Notes: generated from the sequence alone by a model not told the origin. DNA of 7,010 bases from Planctomycetaceae bacterium (GCA_009783865.1 WRCR01000212.1:1-7010); one strand, 5' to 3'. Positions 1 through 6,737 are shown, counted from the first letter of the stretch. Made by a program: numbers and translations.

Positions 1-92
1 CTAAGTGTCATCTGTTTTACGCAAATAGGTGGAAATTATGCGGAACAAAAATAAAAAAATAACTGAAAAAATAGGATCGCGAGACGAACAAT

Positions 93-144
93 CGACATAA
101 TCCGATTTTCCACATAATCGATTTTATGTGGAATTCCACATAAA
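93..144. promoter_or_regulatory. Palindromic half-site array upstream of the first CDS
   Basis: The half-site TTCCACATAA at 108-117 is followed by its exact reverse complement TTATGTGGAA at 124-133 and then by another forward copy at 134-143. The middle arm can pair with the left arm (6-base loop) or with the right arm. In the second case bases 123-144 form a perfect 22-bp palindrome with half-site TTTATGTGGAA. ACATAATCCGATTTT (95-109) and ACATAATCGATTTT (112-125) are also near-direct repeats 17 bases apart. A one-mismatch half-site, TTATGCGGAA, lies at 36-45. This looks like an operator or a small foldback. The CATAAT boxes at 96-101 and 113-118 resemble -10 elements, but the only -35-like hexamer, TCGACA at 92-97, is just 15 bases from the second box, so I do not call a promoter. 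The function is inferred from symmetry and position only. Confidence 0.5.
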
Positions 145-150
145 GTTGAA

Positions 151-3100
151 GTGGAGATTGTTACCAAACTTCGCGGACGACCACAAACAACCGAGGAACT
201 CGATGCCAGATGGGGCTTTATCATTTCCGGCACCGTTCGGGACATTAACGGTCAGCCGCTCGAACAGGCAAAAGTTACCGTTCAGCGCAACGATATTTAT
301 ACCCTCTCATTTGGACCGCCAAGATCATCGACGACAACTAACTCCGATGGACAGTTTGTGCTCCGTTTCAATCCATACGCGCTCAGTATGATGGAAGGCG
401 GACGTGGCGAACCGCCGACACCGGAAAAACCTAGCACCATGGGGATTCGAGTCTTTGCCGAAAAGATCGGCTTTGTCAACAGCGGCATGGAATTTGTTTG
501 CGTCGATCCGATACCGAGCGACCCGGAAAACGTCTCGTATCATTCTTGGATGGGAGAAATAACGAAAAAACTGGCGGCAGACGAAATGGTTCTCGCGAAA
601 ACGCCAAAGGAATTGGACTTCGTGCTGGAACCGTCAATCTTGTTTCGTGGAACTGTTTTTAACTACGAACGTGATCCCATTCCCGGTTTCACTCCCGACA
701 TGGTAAGGTGGTCTTGTCTGGAAGCCGCACCACGGGAAGGCGAACAAGCAAACAATACGAGGAATTTCTATGGCAGAGACCTTTTGGGTACACAGCCGAA
801 CCGATTTTACATTGATGCTACTCCAAATGAAAGTTCTTATCGTTTTGCCGTCAGTTTTTTTAGCAGCAGAGCGAGTGATTTTATACCGGAGAAAAACACT
901 TGGAACTTTACTACTACCGACTATTTCTCGCTTCCGCCCGCCGGCATATATGATGTAACGTTCCGCTGGACGACAACAGAAAAGAACGGTGTCAAAGTCC
1001 GGCAAGTTGTGATTGATTCAGTTAAAGATGTCGAAGGGAATTCTGTTACGTTGAATGTTACGAAGAAGGCAGAAATACCGGAACATCTGTTTTTGCGTTG
1101 GACACTCAACGGTACGGTGCGCGATGACTTGGGCAATCCGCTGGAAGGTGTCAATGTTCAACTCCACCGGAACAACGAGATACGCAACAATTCGCAACAA
1201 ACTGTAATGACAACCGCCGATGGCAAGTATTCGTTTGAACTCCTCGCATCGTCCCGATTCGCTCCGTCGCCGAAAGGTGAATTCCTTCACATCAAAGCGG
1301 TGAAAGACGGCTTTTTCGATCAGGACATGAATCAGAAAAATCTGATATTTCTTTCCGGCGAAAAGAATCCTTCCGAACAAACCTTTGCCAGCGGGAGAAA
1401 CGCAACCACCCAATTCGCGGTGCCTTTGGAACCGTCAACGTTTGATGTTGTTCTCAACCGCAATCCGGTGGTCGAGGGGATTTTGCGGGGCAACGATGGC
1501 GAACTGCTTGCCGGACATCGGTTGATGCTTCGGGGCGATTTTGAGTTCGACGATGTTGATAGCCGCCGCCCCGACATTGACAGAATCAACACCGACCGAA
1601 ACGGAAAATTCCGCATCGAAAAGTTTCCCGCCGACACGAAATTTTGGTTTGTGTTGGATGATTGGCGGGACAACGATGACATTCTGCGAACGAACAACAT
1701 CACATTTGCACCGGGAACGTCATACCGCGTTGGATTGCGATTACAGAAAGACGATGCCGGTAATCGCCGATTGGTTCTCGATACCGTTACCGATGCAGAT
1801 GGTAAAGATGTAGCATCTCAAATTGTCAGCGAAGATACCCGCACCAAGCCGCTGCTCAGCGGTGAACCGGAAAAACAAGGACGAGAGATAATCGACCGAA
1901 TGCTCAGTGCCGTTACACCGATGCTCCGAACAACGACGCGGGATGTTGCAACGCTGACTTATACATTCCATCTCCGGGACAAACCGTCGGAAGTTGTCGT
2001 GAGTCCCTATTCCGGTAACATGTTTGTTGCCGAAAGGGTCGGTATTACCCGAAGTTGGTTTCTCAATACCGTTGCCGATTCGACTCGTTCTGTACGTTTT
2101 CGCAGCATTGAAGAAAACGATGACGAAATCCGATTATACACGAATTTGACCGGTCGTTATGGTGTCGGCAACGGCATCAAAGTTTCGTGGGCGGGGTATT
2201 CCAGTGGTCGGTTTTCAGAAGCGCAAATCGTTCTTGACGCAAAAACATTTTTACCAAAGCGGATGACGGCGGAAGGGTTTGAGGAAGAGTACAGCGGCTT
2301 TGTTCCTCTCGGCGACGGGTTTGTGCCGCTGCGGATTCTCAGCAAGACATCCAGCGGTATGGCGTTTGATTTCCACTTCAAGGTTCACGAGCCGGGAGTA
2401 TGGCTGTTCGACCATGACGTTTATAATGGTGAAGTTGTTTGCCGCATTGACAATGTTCAAATCGAGAAGGCAAAACGTGCTTCTCCCGAAGAGGAAAACA
2501 AGGTTCGTGAGGCGTTGCGAAAAATGAAAACTGCTAATGAATACTGGCTGCAATGGTATCCGAAGGACTTGCCGGAGTTTTCTTATACTTTTCATCGGGA
2601 AGGTGTCGAACCGCGTGTGTTGACGTGGAAGGAAATCAAAGAAGCCGATAATTGGTACGCCGAGTTTTACCGGAAGGGAATTTCATACATCGGTGTTTCG
2701 CGGCTGCTGTTGATTGATATTGATGGTCTCCGTTGTGCATCGGTATCCGAAGATACGGAAAAGTGTCTCTTGACGTTTGAGTTTGAATTATCGCAAGAAT
2801 GGATGAACGCTTTCGGCAACGGCATTTCCGGGACATGGAACGGTTGGTTTAACGGTGTCATCGGCAAGGGAACGGCAATCATCGACACGAAAACAGCAAC
2901 ACTTATCGAAGTCAAGACGCGCGACTACGATGAACGGTATTCCGATTATTTCGAGATAAAGCCGGGCAAGTTTGTGCCGCGCCGCATTGTGATTGACTAC
3001 CACAAAGGAAACCGCGATGCGGAACCGGATATGTTTTTCGACTTCCGTTTCAAGGTGTACGAACCGTGCCTGTGGTTGTTCGACCGCAGCGTTGTCAAGG

Positions 3101-3177
3101 ACAAGGAACCGATTGTTCGGGTCTCCGATGTTCTCGTCAACGGCGAGCCGGGAATTGAGATGCTCATACCAAAATAA
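151..3177 (+). CDS. Large carboxypeptidase regulatory-like (CarboxypepD_reg) multidomain protein, AABB architecture
   Basis: This 1008-residue protein is rich in beta-strand patterns. I do not recognise a named protein and see no enzyme active site. At least two clear Ig-like carboxypeptidase regulatory-like segments are visible: residues 23-75 (ISGTVRDINGQPLEQAKVTV, then TNSDGQFVLRF) and 318-365 (LNGTVRDDLGNPLEGVNVQL, then TTADGKYSFEL). A weaker one is at 438-492 (VEGILRGNDGELLAGHRLML, then TDRNGKFRI). The N-terminal half looks duplicated (about 23-303 and 317-562). The C-terminal half is clearly duplicated (about 598-772 and 807-995), each copy carrying GNGI, D-x-KT, FVP-x-RI and FDF-x-FKV-x-EP-x-x-WLFD. 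Such domains usually belong to secreted or surface proteins, so an envelope or extracellular binding role is likely. However, no signal peptide or membrane segment is visible. The GTG start is the only usual start between the in-frame stop at 115-117 and the first domain, and it has no convincing Shine-Dalgarno site, so the gene may be 5'-truncated or frameshifted. Confidence 0.75.
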   Translation: MEIVTKLRGRPQTTEELDARWGFIISGTVRDINGQPLEQAKVTVQRNDIYTLSFGPPRSSTTTNSDGQFVLRFNPYALSMMEGGRGEPPTPEKPSTMGIRVFAEKIGFVNSGMEFVCVDPIPSDPENVSYHSWMGEITKKLAADEMVLAKTPKELDFVLEPSILFRGTVFNYERDPIPGFTPDMVRWSCLEAAPREGEQANNTRNFYGRDLLGTQPNRFYIDATPNESSYRFAVSFFSSRASDFIPEKNTWNFTTTDYFSLPPAGIYDVTFRWTTTEKNGVKVRQVVIDSVKDVEGNSVTLNVTKKAEIPEHLFLRWTLNGTVRDDLGNPLEGVNVQLHRNNEIRNNSQQTVMTTADGKYSFELLASSRFAPSPKGEFLHIKAVKDGFFDQDMNQKNLIFLSGEKNPSEQTFASGRNATTQFAVPLEPSTFDVVLNRNPVVEGILRGNDGELLAGHRLMLRGDFEFDDVDSRRPDIDRINTDRNGKFRIEKFPADTKFWFVLDDWRDNDDILRTNNITFAPGTSYRVGLRLQKDDAGNRRLVLDTVTDADGKDVASQIVSEDTRTKPLLSGEPEKQGREIIDRMLSAVTPMLRTTTRDVATLTYTFHLRDKPSEVVVSPYSGNMFVAERVGITRSWFLNTVADSTRSVRFRSIEENDDEIRLYTNLTGRYGVGNGIKVSWAGYSSGRFSEAQIVLDAKTFLPKRMTAEGFEEEYSGFVPLGDGFVPLRILSKTSSGMAFDFHFKVHEPGVWLFDHDVYNGEVVCRIDNVQIEKAKRASPEEENKVREALRKMKTANEYWLQWYPKDLPEFSYTFHREGVEPRVLTWKEIKEADNWYAEFYRKGISYIGVSRLLLIDIDGLRCASVSEDTEKCLLTFEFELSQEWMNAFGNGISGTWNGWFNGVIGKGTAIIDTKTATLIEVKTRDYDERYSDYFEIKPGKFVPRRIVIDYHKGNRDAEPDMFFDFRFKVYEPCLWLFDRSVVKDKEPIVRVSDVLVNGEPGIEMLIPK

Positions 3178-3192
3178 GCGTTAAAATAATTC

Positions 3193-3290
3193 AACCGCAA
3201 GGTACGCAAGGAAAACGCAACGTTCCGCCAAGATTTTTACCTTGTTTTCTGTTCCCAAATATCCTGAAAATCTTGTAAATCCTGTCTACA
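3193..3290. repeat. Degenerate dispersed repeat, possibly related to the foldbacks near alaS
   Basis: The segment starting AACCGCAAGGTACGCAAGG at 3193 continues with AAAACGCAA. It resembles the outer arm of the foldback at 6127 (AACGCGGAAAGTACGAAAAG, followed by TTTCGCAAAAAACGC), sharing the spaced G-AA-GTACG-AA and CGCAA blocks. The second half contains ATCCTGAAAATCTTGTAAA followed by TCCTGTCT. I recall this kind of sequence as a common intergenic repeat in planctomycete, lentisphaeral and related genomes, though I cannot confirm it here. The similarity is visible but imperfect, and common ancestry is inferred. Confidence 0.4.
3261..3287. repeat. Three tandem imperfect 9-bp repeats
   Basis: The units are ATCCTGAAA, ATCTTGTAA and ATCCTGTCT, back to back. 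They share the core ATCYTG with two to four differences between units. The array lies in non-coding sequence between two convergent genes. Confidence 0.55.
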
Positions 3291-3387
3291 AATATCTTCA
3301 AAATTCGGTCCTGCCTGCAAAACATCCGATTACGATTCAGATTCGGCTATGGGTTTAACGTACCGCCATTCACTCATCACCATTCAC

Positions 3388-4038
3388 TTAAAAGTCGTCT
3401 TCCGTTTGCCGGGGCGCAATTTTAACGAGTTGACCGTTAACCTCAATCCGTCCTTCAAAAAGCAATTCAATCGCTTCGGGATATGCTTCGCATTCCGCCT
3501 CAAAGACGCGGTCATTGAGCGTTTTCAGCGTATCGGTATCGAAAACCTCTACCGCCTTTTGCAGGATTATCGGACCATCATCGTATTTTTGATTTACGAA
3601 ATGCACCGTACAGCCGCTGATTTTCAGTCCTCTTTGCAGCACTTTGGCGTGAACGATGTCGCCGTAAATGCCCTCACCGCAATAAGTCGGTATCAGCGAA
3701 GGATGAATATTCAAAACGCGGTTCGTAAAATCCGGCGGAATCTCCAAAAGACGCAGATAGCCCGCCAGAACTACATAATCGACAAACTGTTTGCGGCAGG
3801 CATCGAAGATGGGTGCGCTGAATTCGCCTTTCGTGTCAAATTTATGCCGCTCGATAATTTCAATGGGAATGTACGACTCTTCGGCGTATTGCAGACCGGG
3901 AGCGACCGGATTATTGGAAATAACGAGTGCGATTTCAGCGGAGAGTGTTTCCTTCGCAATTCGGGCGAGAAGATTTTTTAATGTTCGTCCTGTACCGGAA
4001 ATCAAGACGGCTAGACGCAGTTTTCGTTTCTTTGCCAT
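3388..4038 (-). CDS. purN: Phosphoribosylglycinamide formyltransferase (GAR transformylase)
   Basis: PurN transfers a formyl group from 10-formyltetrahydrofolate to glycinamide ribonucleotide, the third step of purine synthesis, in the cytoplasm. The 216-residue protein has the usual length. The N-terminal nucleotide-binding loop reads LAVLISGTGRTLKNLL (residues 9-24), a variant of the SGxGSNL loop of the E. coli enzyme. The catalytic triad is visible: Asn110 and His112 in LNIHPSLIP, and Asp153 in VHFVNQKYDDGPIILQ, which aligns with E. coli Asp144. The YCGEGIYG segment (119-126) replaces the usual FPG-LHTH-like loop; I recall this form from planctomycete PurN. The ATG start is supported by a Shine-Dalgarno site, GAGGG, 8 bases upstream. 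The gene is monocistronic in this window, divergent from lepB and convergent with the large CDS. No other purine gene is adjacent. Confidence 0.95.
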   Translation of the reverse strand: MAKKRKLRLAVLISGTGRTLKNLLARIAKETLSAEIALVISNNPVAPGLQYAEESYIPIEIIERHKFDTKGEFSAPIFDACRKQFVDYVVLAGYLRLLEIPPDFTNRVLNIHPSLIPTYCGEGIYGDIVHAKVLQRGLKISGCTVHFVNQKYDDGPIILQKAVEVFDTDTLKTLNDRVFEAECEAYPEAIELLFEGRIEVNGQLVKIAPRQTEDDF

Positions 4039-4046
4039 TGGAATAA

Positions 4047-4051
4047 CCCTC
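4047..4051 (-). promoter_or_regulatory. Ribosome binding site of purN
   Basis: On the minus strand GAGGG lies 8 bases before the ATG. It is the clearest Shine-Dalgarno site in the window and fixes the purN start. The other genes have weak or no such sites. Confidence 0.7.
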
Positions 4052-4085
4052 GAAATATCGAAACCACCACAATACCGACAATTGT

Positions 4086-4113
4086 ATTATAACACATGTT
4101 GTGAAATTGTATA
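4086..4113 (-). promoter_or_regulatory. Predicted sigma70-type promoter of purN
   Basis: On the minus strand a perfect TATAAT (4091-4086) is preceded by TGT, giving an extended -10 element. A -35-like TATACA (4113-4108) lies 16 bases further upstream. Transcription would start near 4079 and leave a leader of about 40 bases before purN. The small palindrome ACAATTGT (4078-4085) overlaps the predicted start site and could be an operator, but it is short enough to be chance. Confidence 0.6.
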
Positions 4114-4159
4114 GAGGGAAAAACGGCAGATTGTAGAACCGCACCGCCTCTTTTACCTC

Positions 4160-4188
4160 TTGTCAAAATTTTGAAAATAGGCGATAAT
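4160..4188 (+). promoter_or_regulatory. Predicted sigma70-type promoter of lepB
   Basis: TTGTCA (4160-4165) and GATAAT (4183-4188) are separated by exactly 17 bases, and each differs from consensus at one position. Transcription would begin near 4195. This lies after the upstream in-frame ATG at 4187 and so supports translation from the ATG at 4235. Confidence 0.6.
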
Positions 4189-4234
4189 GGTATTTCATTT
4201 TTCACAAGAAGTTAGAATTGTCTTTGTACTCCAT

Positions 4235-6115
4235 ATGTCCGCTGCATCACAAAATAAAAAAAATCCGTCTCCGCAAGGTAAAAAAGAATCCGCCGGTATC
4301 TTCCGCAGTATGCGCGAATTAGTGGAATCACTTGCGATTGCACTCTTTCTGGCGTTTCTTTTCAAAGCGTTTGCCGTCGAGGCATACGTCATTCCAACCG
4401 GCTCAATGGCTTCAACCTTAATGGGACGGCACAAAGATATAAACTGCGAAAAATGCAAATTCCGCTTTCAAATCAGTGCCAGCGAAGAATCCAATGACGG
4501 TTCCGCCTCGCCGCGCGCAGTCGAAAATCTCGGAAAAGTCCTCGCCGGTACTTGTCCGCAATGCCGCTGGACAAATTACACCGGCGCAGATAATCCCGAA
4601 AAGAAAATAATTCTGTCCTACAACGGCGATAGAATCTTCGTCAACAAGAGCATTTTCGATTTCAAAAATCCAGCAAGATGGCACGTCACTGTGTTCCGCT
4701 ATCCGGGCGGACCGCAAATCAATTACATAAAACGGCTGGTCGGCTTGGAAAACGAAACCATCCGAATCCGGCACGGTGATATTTTCGTCAAAAAAGAAGG
4801 CGAAACGGACTTCACCATTCAACGGAAGCCGCTGCGGAACATGCTGGCGATGCTGCGTCCAGTTGAAAATAATGATTATGTCCAGCCGGAACTATTGAAA
4901 ACCGGCTGGCAATCCCGCTGGTTCACTGAAAACGAAGATGAACCGAATCAATGGCACCGCTCCGCCGATTATAAATCGTTTGATGTTGAAACAAGCAGCG
5001 CGGATGGAAAACCCGCCTGGCTGCATTTCCGCAATATCATTCCATCTTCGGAACAGTGGTACGCGCTGGCACAAAATCGTTTGCCGGAAAACTTGCAGAA
5101 CACGCAACAGTTGGTGACTGATTTCGTGGGTTATGATTCCGGCATTGTGCGTTCTGCCAGTCCGGGCAAAGACAACAGCCGGTATATCTTCCCTGAAGGC
5201 ACCGGCAAGAAGTATTTCTGCGCTGTCAATCCGGAAGGAATGGGACTAAACTGGGTCGGCGATTTGGCGATTTCCTGCCGCTTGACCGTTAACCATTCGG
5301 ACAAATTTAAATCTCTTGCCGGCTTGACCGTCAACGAATCAGGGGCAAACTTGACTGGCAGACGACCGCTTGGACTATTTTTGCTTAGGCTGGTAAAGGG
5401 CGGAAAAGAATTTCTTTGCCGCATTAACATTGACAGCGGAGAAGCGGAACTCCTCCTGCCGGATAACCTGCTGCAAGAACAAGTTAAAGCGCAAACACCG
5501 GTTCGTGCGGGCGAGTCATTTGATATTATGTTTTGCAACATTGACGAAGAGTTGCGGCTCATCGTGAACGGTAAGGAAATTGATTTCAACGGCAAGAACC
5601 GATATGATTCTTTATGCGGTGAAGGCGGTGCGCTGCCCCGTGACCGTGCACCGACAGCGGAGGATTTAACGCCGGCATCTTTTGGAGCGGTAAATGCTTC
5701 GGTGAAGATTGAACATTTAACAGTTCAGCGGGATTTGTATTACATTGCTTGTGATGCGAACTCAACTCAACAGCAGTGCGATTTGTTAATCAATCCGTAC
5801 AGTAACGGTCATTATTGGTCAACAACGGAGAATACCGTTCATACGGTTCTTTCTACGCCGGAACTTTGGAAGCATTTCGGCAAGACAAACACGGTAGAAA
5901 TAACTCTCGGCAAGGATGAGTTTATGATGCTCGGCGACAACAGTGCAAAGAGCCAAGACAGCCGACTGTGGACGACAGCCGGTATTCCGCCTTCGGTGAA
6001 CCGGGAGTTGCTCATCGGCGAGGCGATACTGGTGTATTGGCCTCATGGCTTTCGTATTCCCGGTACACGCCTCGCGCTAGTCCCGAATATCTTTGATATG
6101 CGGATTATTGATTAG
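4235..6115 (+). CDS. lepB: Signal peptidase I, enlarged form with zinc-ribbon-like and beta-rich inserts
   Basis: Signal peptidase I cleaves signal peptides from exported proteins at the outer face of the cytoplasmic membrane, using a Ser/Lys dyad. From the start used here the protein has 626 residues, about twice the common length. A cytoplasmic head (1-30) is followed by one membrane segment (about 31-49). Box B, VIPTGSMASTL, carries nucleophile Ser57. GDRIFVNK (131-138) is the box C region. NYIKRLVGLENE carries general base Lys166. Box E, GDNSAKSQDSR, spans 567-577. Between Ser57 and Lys166 are Cys71-X2-Cys74 and Cys107-X2-Cys110, a probable zinc ribbon. Between Lys166 and box E lies an insert of roughly 340 residues (about 205-545). 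Its second part (about 325-498), with IMFCNIDEELRLIVNGKEI, resembles a concanavalin-like or LamG-type sandwich. An in-frame ATG at 4187 would add 16 residues but falls inside the predicted -10 box. Neither start has a good Shine-Dalgarno site. Confidence 0.93.
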   Translation: MSAASQNKKNPSPQGKKESAGIFRSMRELVESLAIALFLAFLFKAFAVEAYVIPTGSMASTLMGRHKDINCEKCKFRFQISASEESNDGSASPRAVENLGKVLAGTCPQCRWTNYTGADNPEKKIILSYNGDRIFVNKSIFDFKNPARWHVTVFRYPGGPQINYIKRLVGLENETIRIRHGDIFVKKEGETDFTIQRKPLRNMLAMLRPVENNDYVQPELLKTGWQSRWFTENEDEPNQWHRSADYKSFDVETSSADGKPAWLHFRNIIPSSEQWYALAQNRLPENLQNTQQLVTDFVGYDSGIVRSASPGKDNSRYIFPEGTGKKYFCAVNPEGMGLNWVGDLAISCRLTVNHSDKFKSLAGLTVNESGANLTGRRPLGLFLLRLVKGGKEFLCRINIDSGEAELLLPDNLLQEQVKAQTPVRAGESFDIMFCNIDEELRLIVNGKEIDFNGKNRYDSLCGEGGALPRDRAPTAEDLTPASFGAVNASVKIEHLTVQRDLYYIACDANSTQQQCDLLINPYSNGHYWSTTENTVHTVLSTPELWKHFGKTNTVEITLGKDEFMMLGDNSAKSQDSRLWTTAGIPPSVNRELLIGEAILVYWPHGFRIPGTRLALVPNIFDMRIID

Positions 6116-6126
6116 GAGAATTTTTT

Positions 6127-6234
6127 AACGCGGAAAGTACGAAAAGTTTCGCAAAAAACGCAAAAAAAATAATAAAAAAGTTGTTGCCTGAAAATTCTCG
6201 TGTTTTTTGTGTGGATTTTAATGTGTTTCGCGTT
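6127..6234. repeat. Left foldback (long imperfect inverted repeat)
   Basis: The segment begins AACGCGGAAAGTACGAAAAG and ends TTTCGCGTT. The reverse complement of its second half (AACGCGAAACACATTAAAAT, then CCACACAAAAAACACGA) aligns with the first half with scattered mismatches, so it can fold into one long AT-rich stem. It lies between the lepB stop and the GxxExxY start. It could end lepB transcription or protect the 3' end of its mRNA, although there is no classic GC-rich terminator. Confidence 0.65.
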
Positions 6235-6245
6235 GAAAGAAAAAA

Positions 6246-6737
6246 ATGAGTGATTTAGTTTTTCCGGAAGAAAGTTACGCCATTTGCGGAGCAGTATTCG
6301 ATGTCTATCGGGAAATCGGCTGCGGCTTCCTCGAAGCGGTCTATCAGGAATGTCTCGAACGAGAATTGATATCAAGACGAATTCCGTTTGAAGCCCCAAA
6401 ACTGCTCCGGCTGTACTACAAAGGTGAACTTATCGAAAAAACCTATCTAGCGGATTTTCTTTGTTATGGTAAAATCATTATCGAAATCAAAGCAGTGGAA
6501 ACCATTGCCCCGATTCACCAAGCGCAATTACTTAATTACCTCAAAATGTCAAAACTGACTCTTGGACTACTAATTAACTTTGGAGCGTTTCCGAAGGCGA
6601 AGTTGTTCGAGTTGTTAACACTTTTTAATTTTTTTCAATGCGAAACACACAAAATCTTTGCTAAAAATACGAAAATTTCAAAAGAACTTTTTTTTGCAAT
6701 TCTTTCGTGCTTTTTGTGCAGATTTTTGCGCTTTTAG
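6246..6737 (+). CDS. GxxExxY protein, PD-(D/E)XK nuclease-like
   Basis: Residues 1-115 match the GxxExxY family (PDDEXK_3-like). The signature is G27-F-L-E30-A-V-Y33. A nuclease-type core follows, with Asp70 in YLADFL and Glu80-Ile-Lys82 in IIIEIKAVE, then PIHQAQLLNYLK (89-100) and GLLINFG (107-113). The molecular role of the family is not established. Nuclease activity is inferred from the intact D-ExK core. Typical members have about 125-130 residues; this ORF has 163. Its last 34 or so residues (from about 131) are encoded by the right foldback and look like read-through of repeat DNA rather than a domain. The ATG follows an A-rich stretch with only a weak GAAAGA as ribosome site. The gene is more AT-rich than lepB and purN, as expected for a passenger of a repeat element. 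Confidence 0.88.
   Translation: MSDLVFPEESYAICGAVFDVYREIGCGFLEAVYQECLERELISRRIPFEAPKLLRLYYKGELIEKTYLADFLCYGKIIIEIKAVETIAPIHQAQLLNYLKMSKLTLGLLINFGAFPKAKLFELLTLFNFFQCETHKIFAKNTKISKELFFAILSCFLCRFLRF

Larger units (their letters stand above)
3178..3387. other. Convergent intergenic region without a gene
   Basis: This gap separates two convergent genes, the large beta-rich protein and purN. I see no plausible ORF and no clean GC-rich hairpin followed by a U-tract for either strand. It contains a degenerate dispersed-type repeat in its first half and three tandem 9-mers at 3261-3287. Near the purN stop the nonamer CCATTCACT occurs twice, at 3366-3374 and 3380-3388, 14 bases apart. A weak pairing of CAAGGT (3198-3203) with ACCTTG (3239-3244) could form a stem with a long loop. 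Confidence 0.6.

Noticed and set aside
128..391. 87-codon ORF starting at an ATG upstream of the large CDS, in another frame
   Set aside because: It overlaps the large CDS where that frame already encodes a recognisable regulatory-like domain. Its own translation is low-complexity and unlike any family I know.
3198..3244. Intrinsic terminator between the convergent genes
   Set aside because: The possible stem is only 6 bp with a loop of about 35 bases and no adjacent U-tract.
3261..3287. Tandem 9-mers considered as the start of a CRISPR array
   Set aside because: The units are too short, contiguous and imperfect, with no spacers and no cas gene nearby.
3349..3981. 210-codon plus-strand ORF opposite purN
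   Set aside because: It lies antisense to a strongly supported purN with an intact catalytic triad. The translation has no recognisable domain and there is no ribosome site.
6116..6130. Terminator directly after lepB, suggested by the T-run
   Set aside because: No GC-rich hairpin precedes the T-run. The T-run is part of the repeat boundary motif that recurs four times.
6112..6399. 95-codon minus-strand ORF over the left foldback
   Set aside because: It is antisense to the start of the GxxExxY gene, and its C-terminal part is translated repeat. It is useful only as evidence that the two flanks are related.
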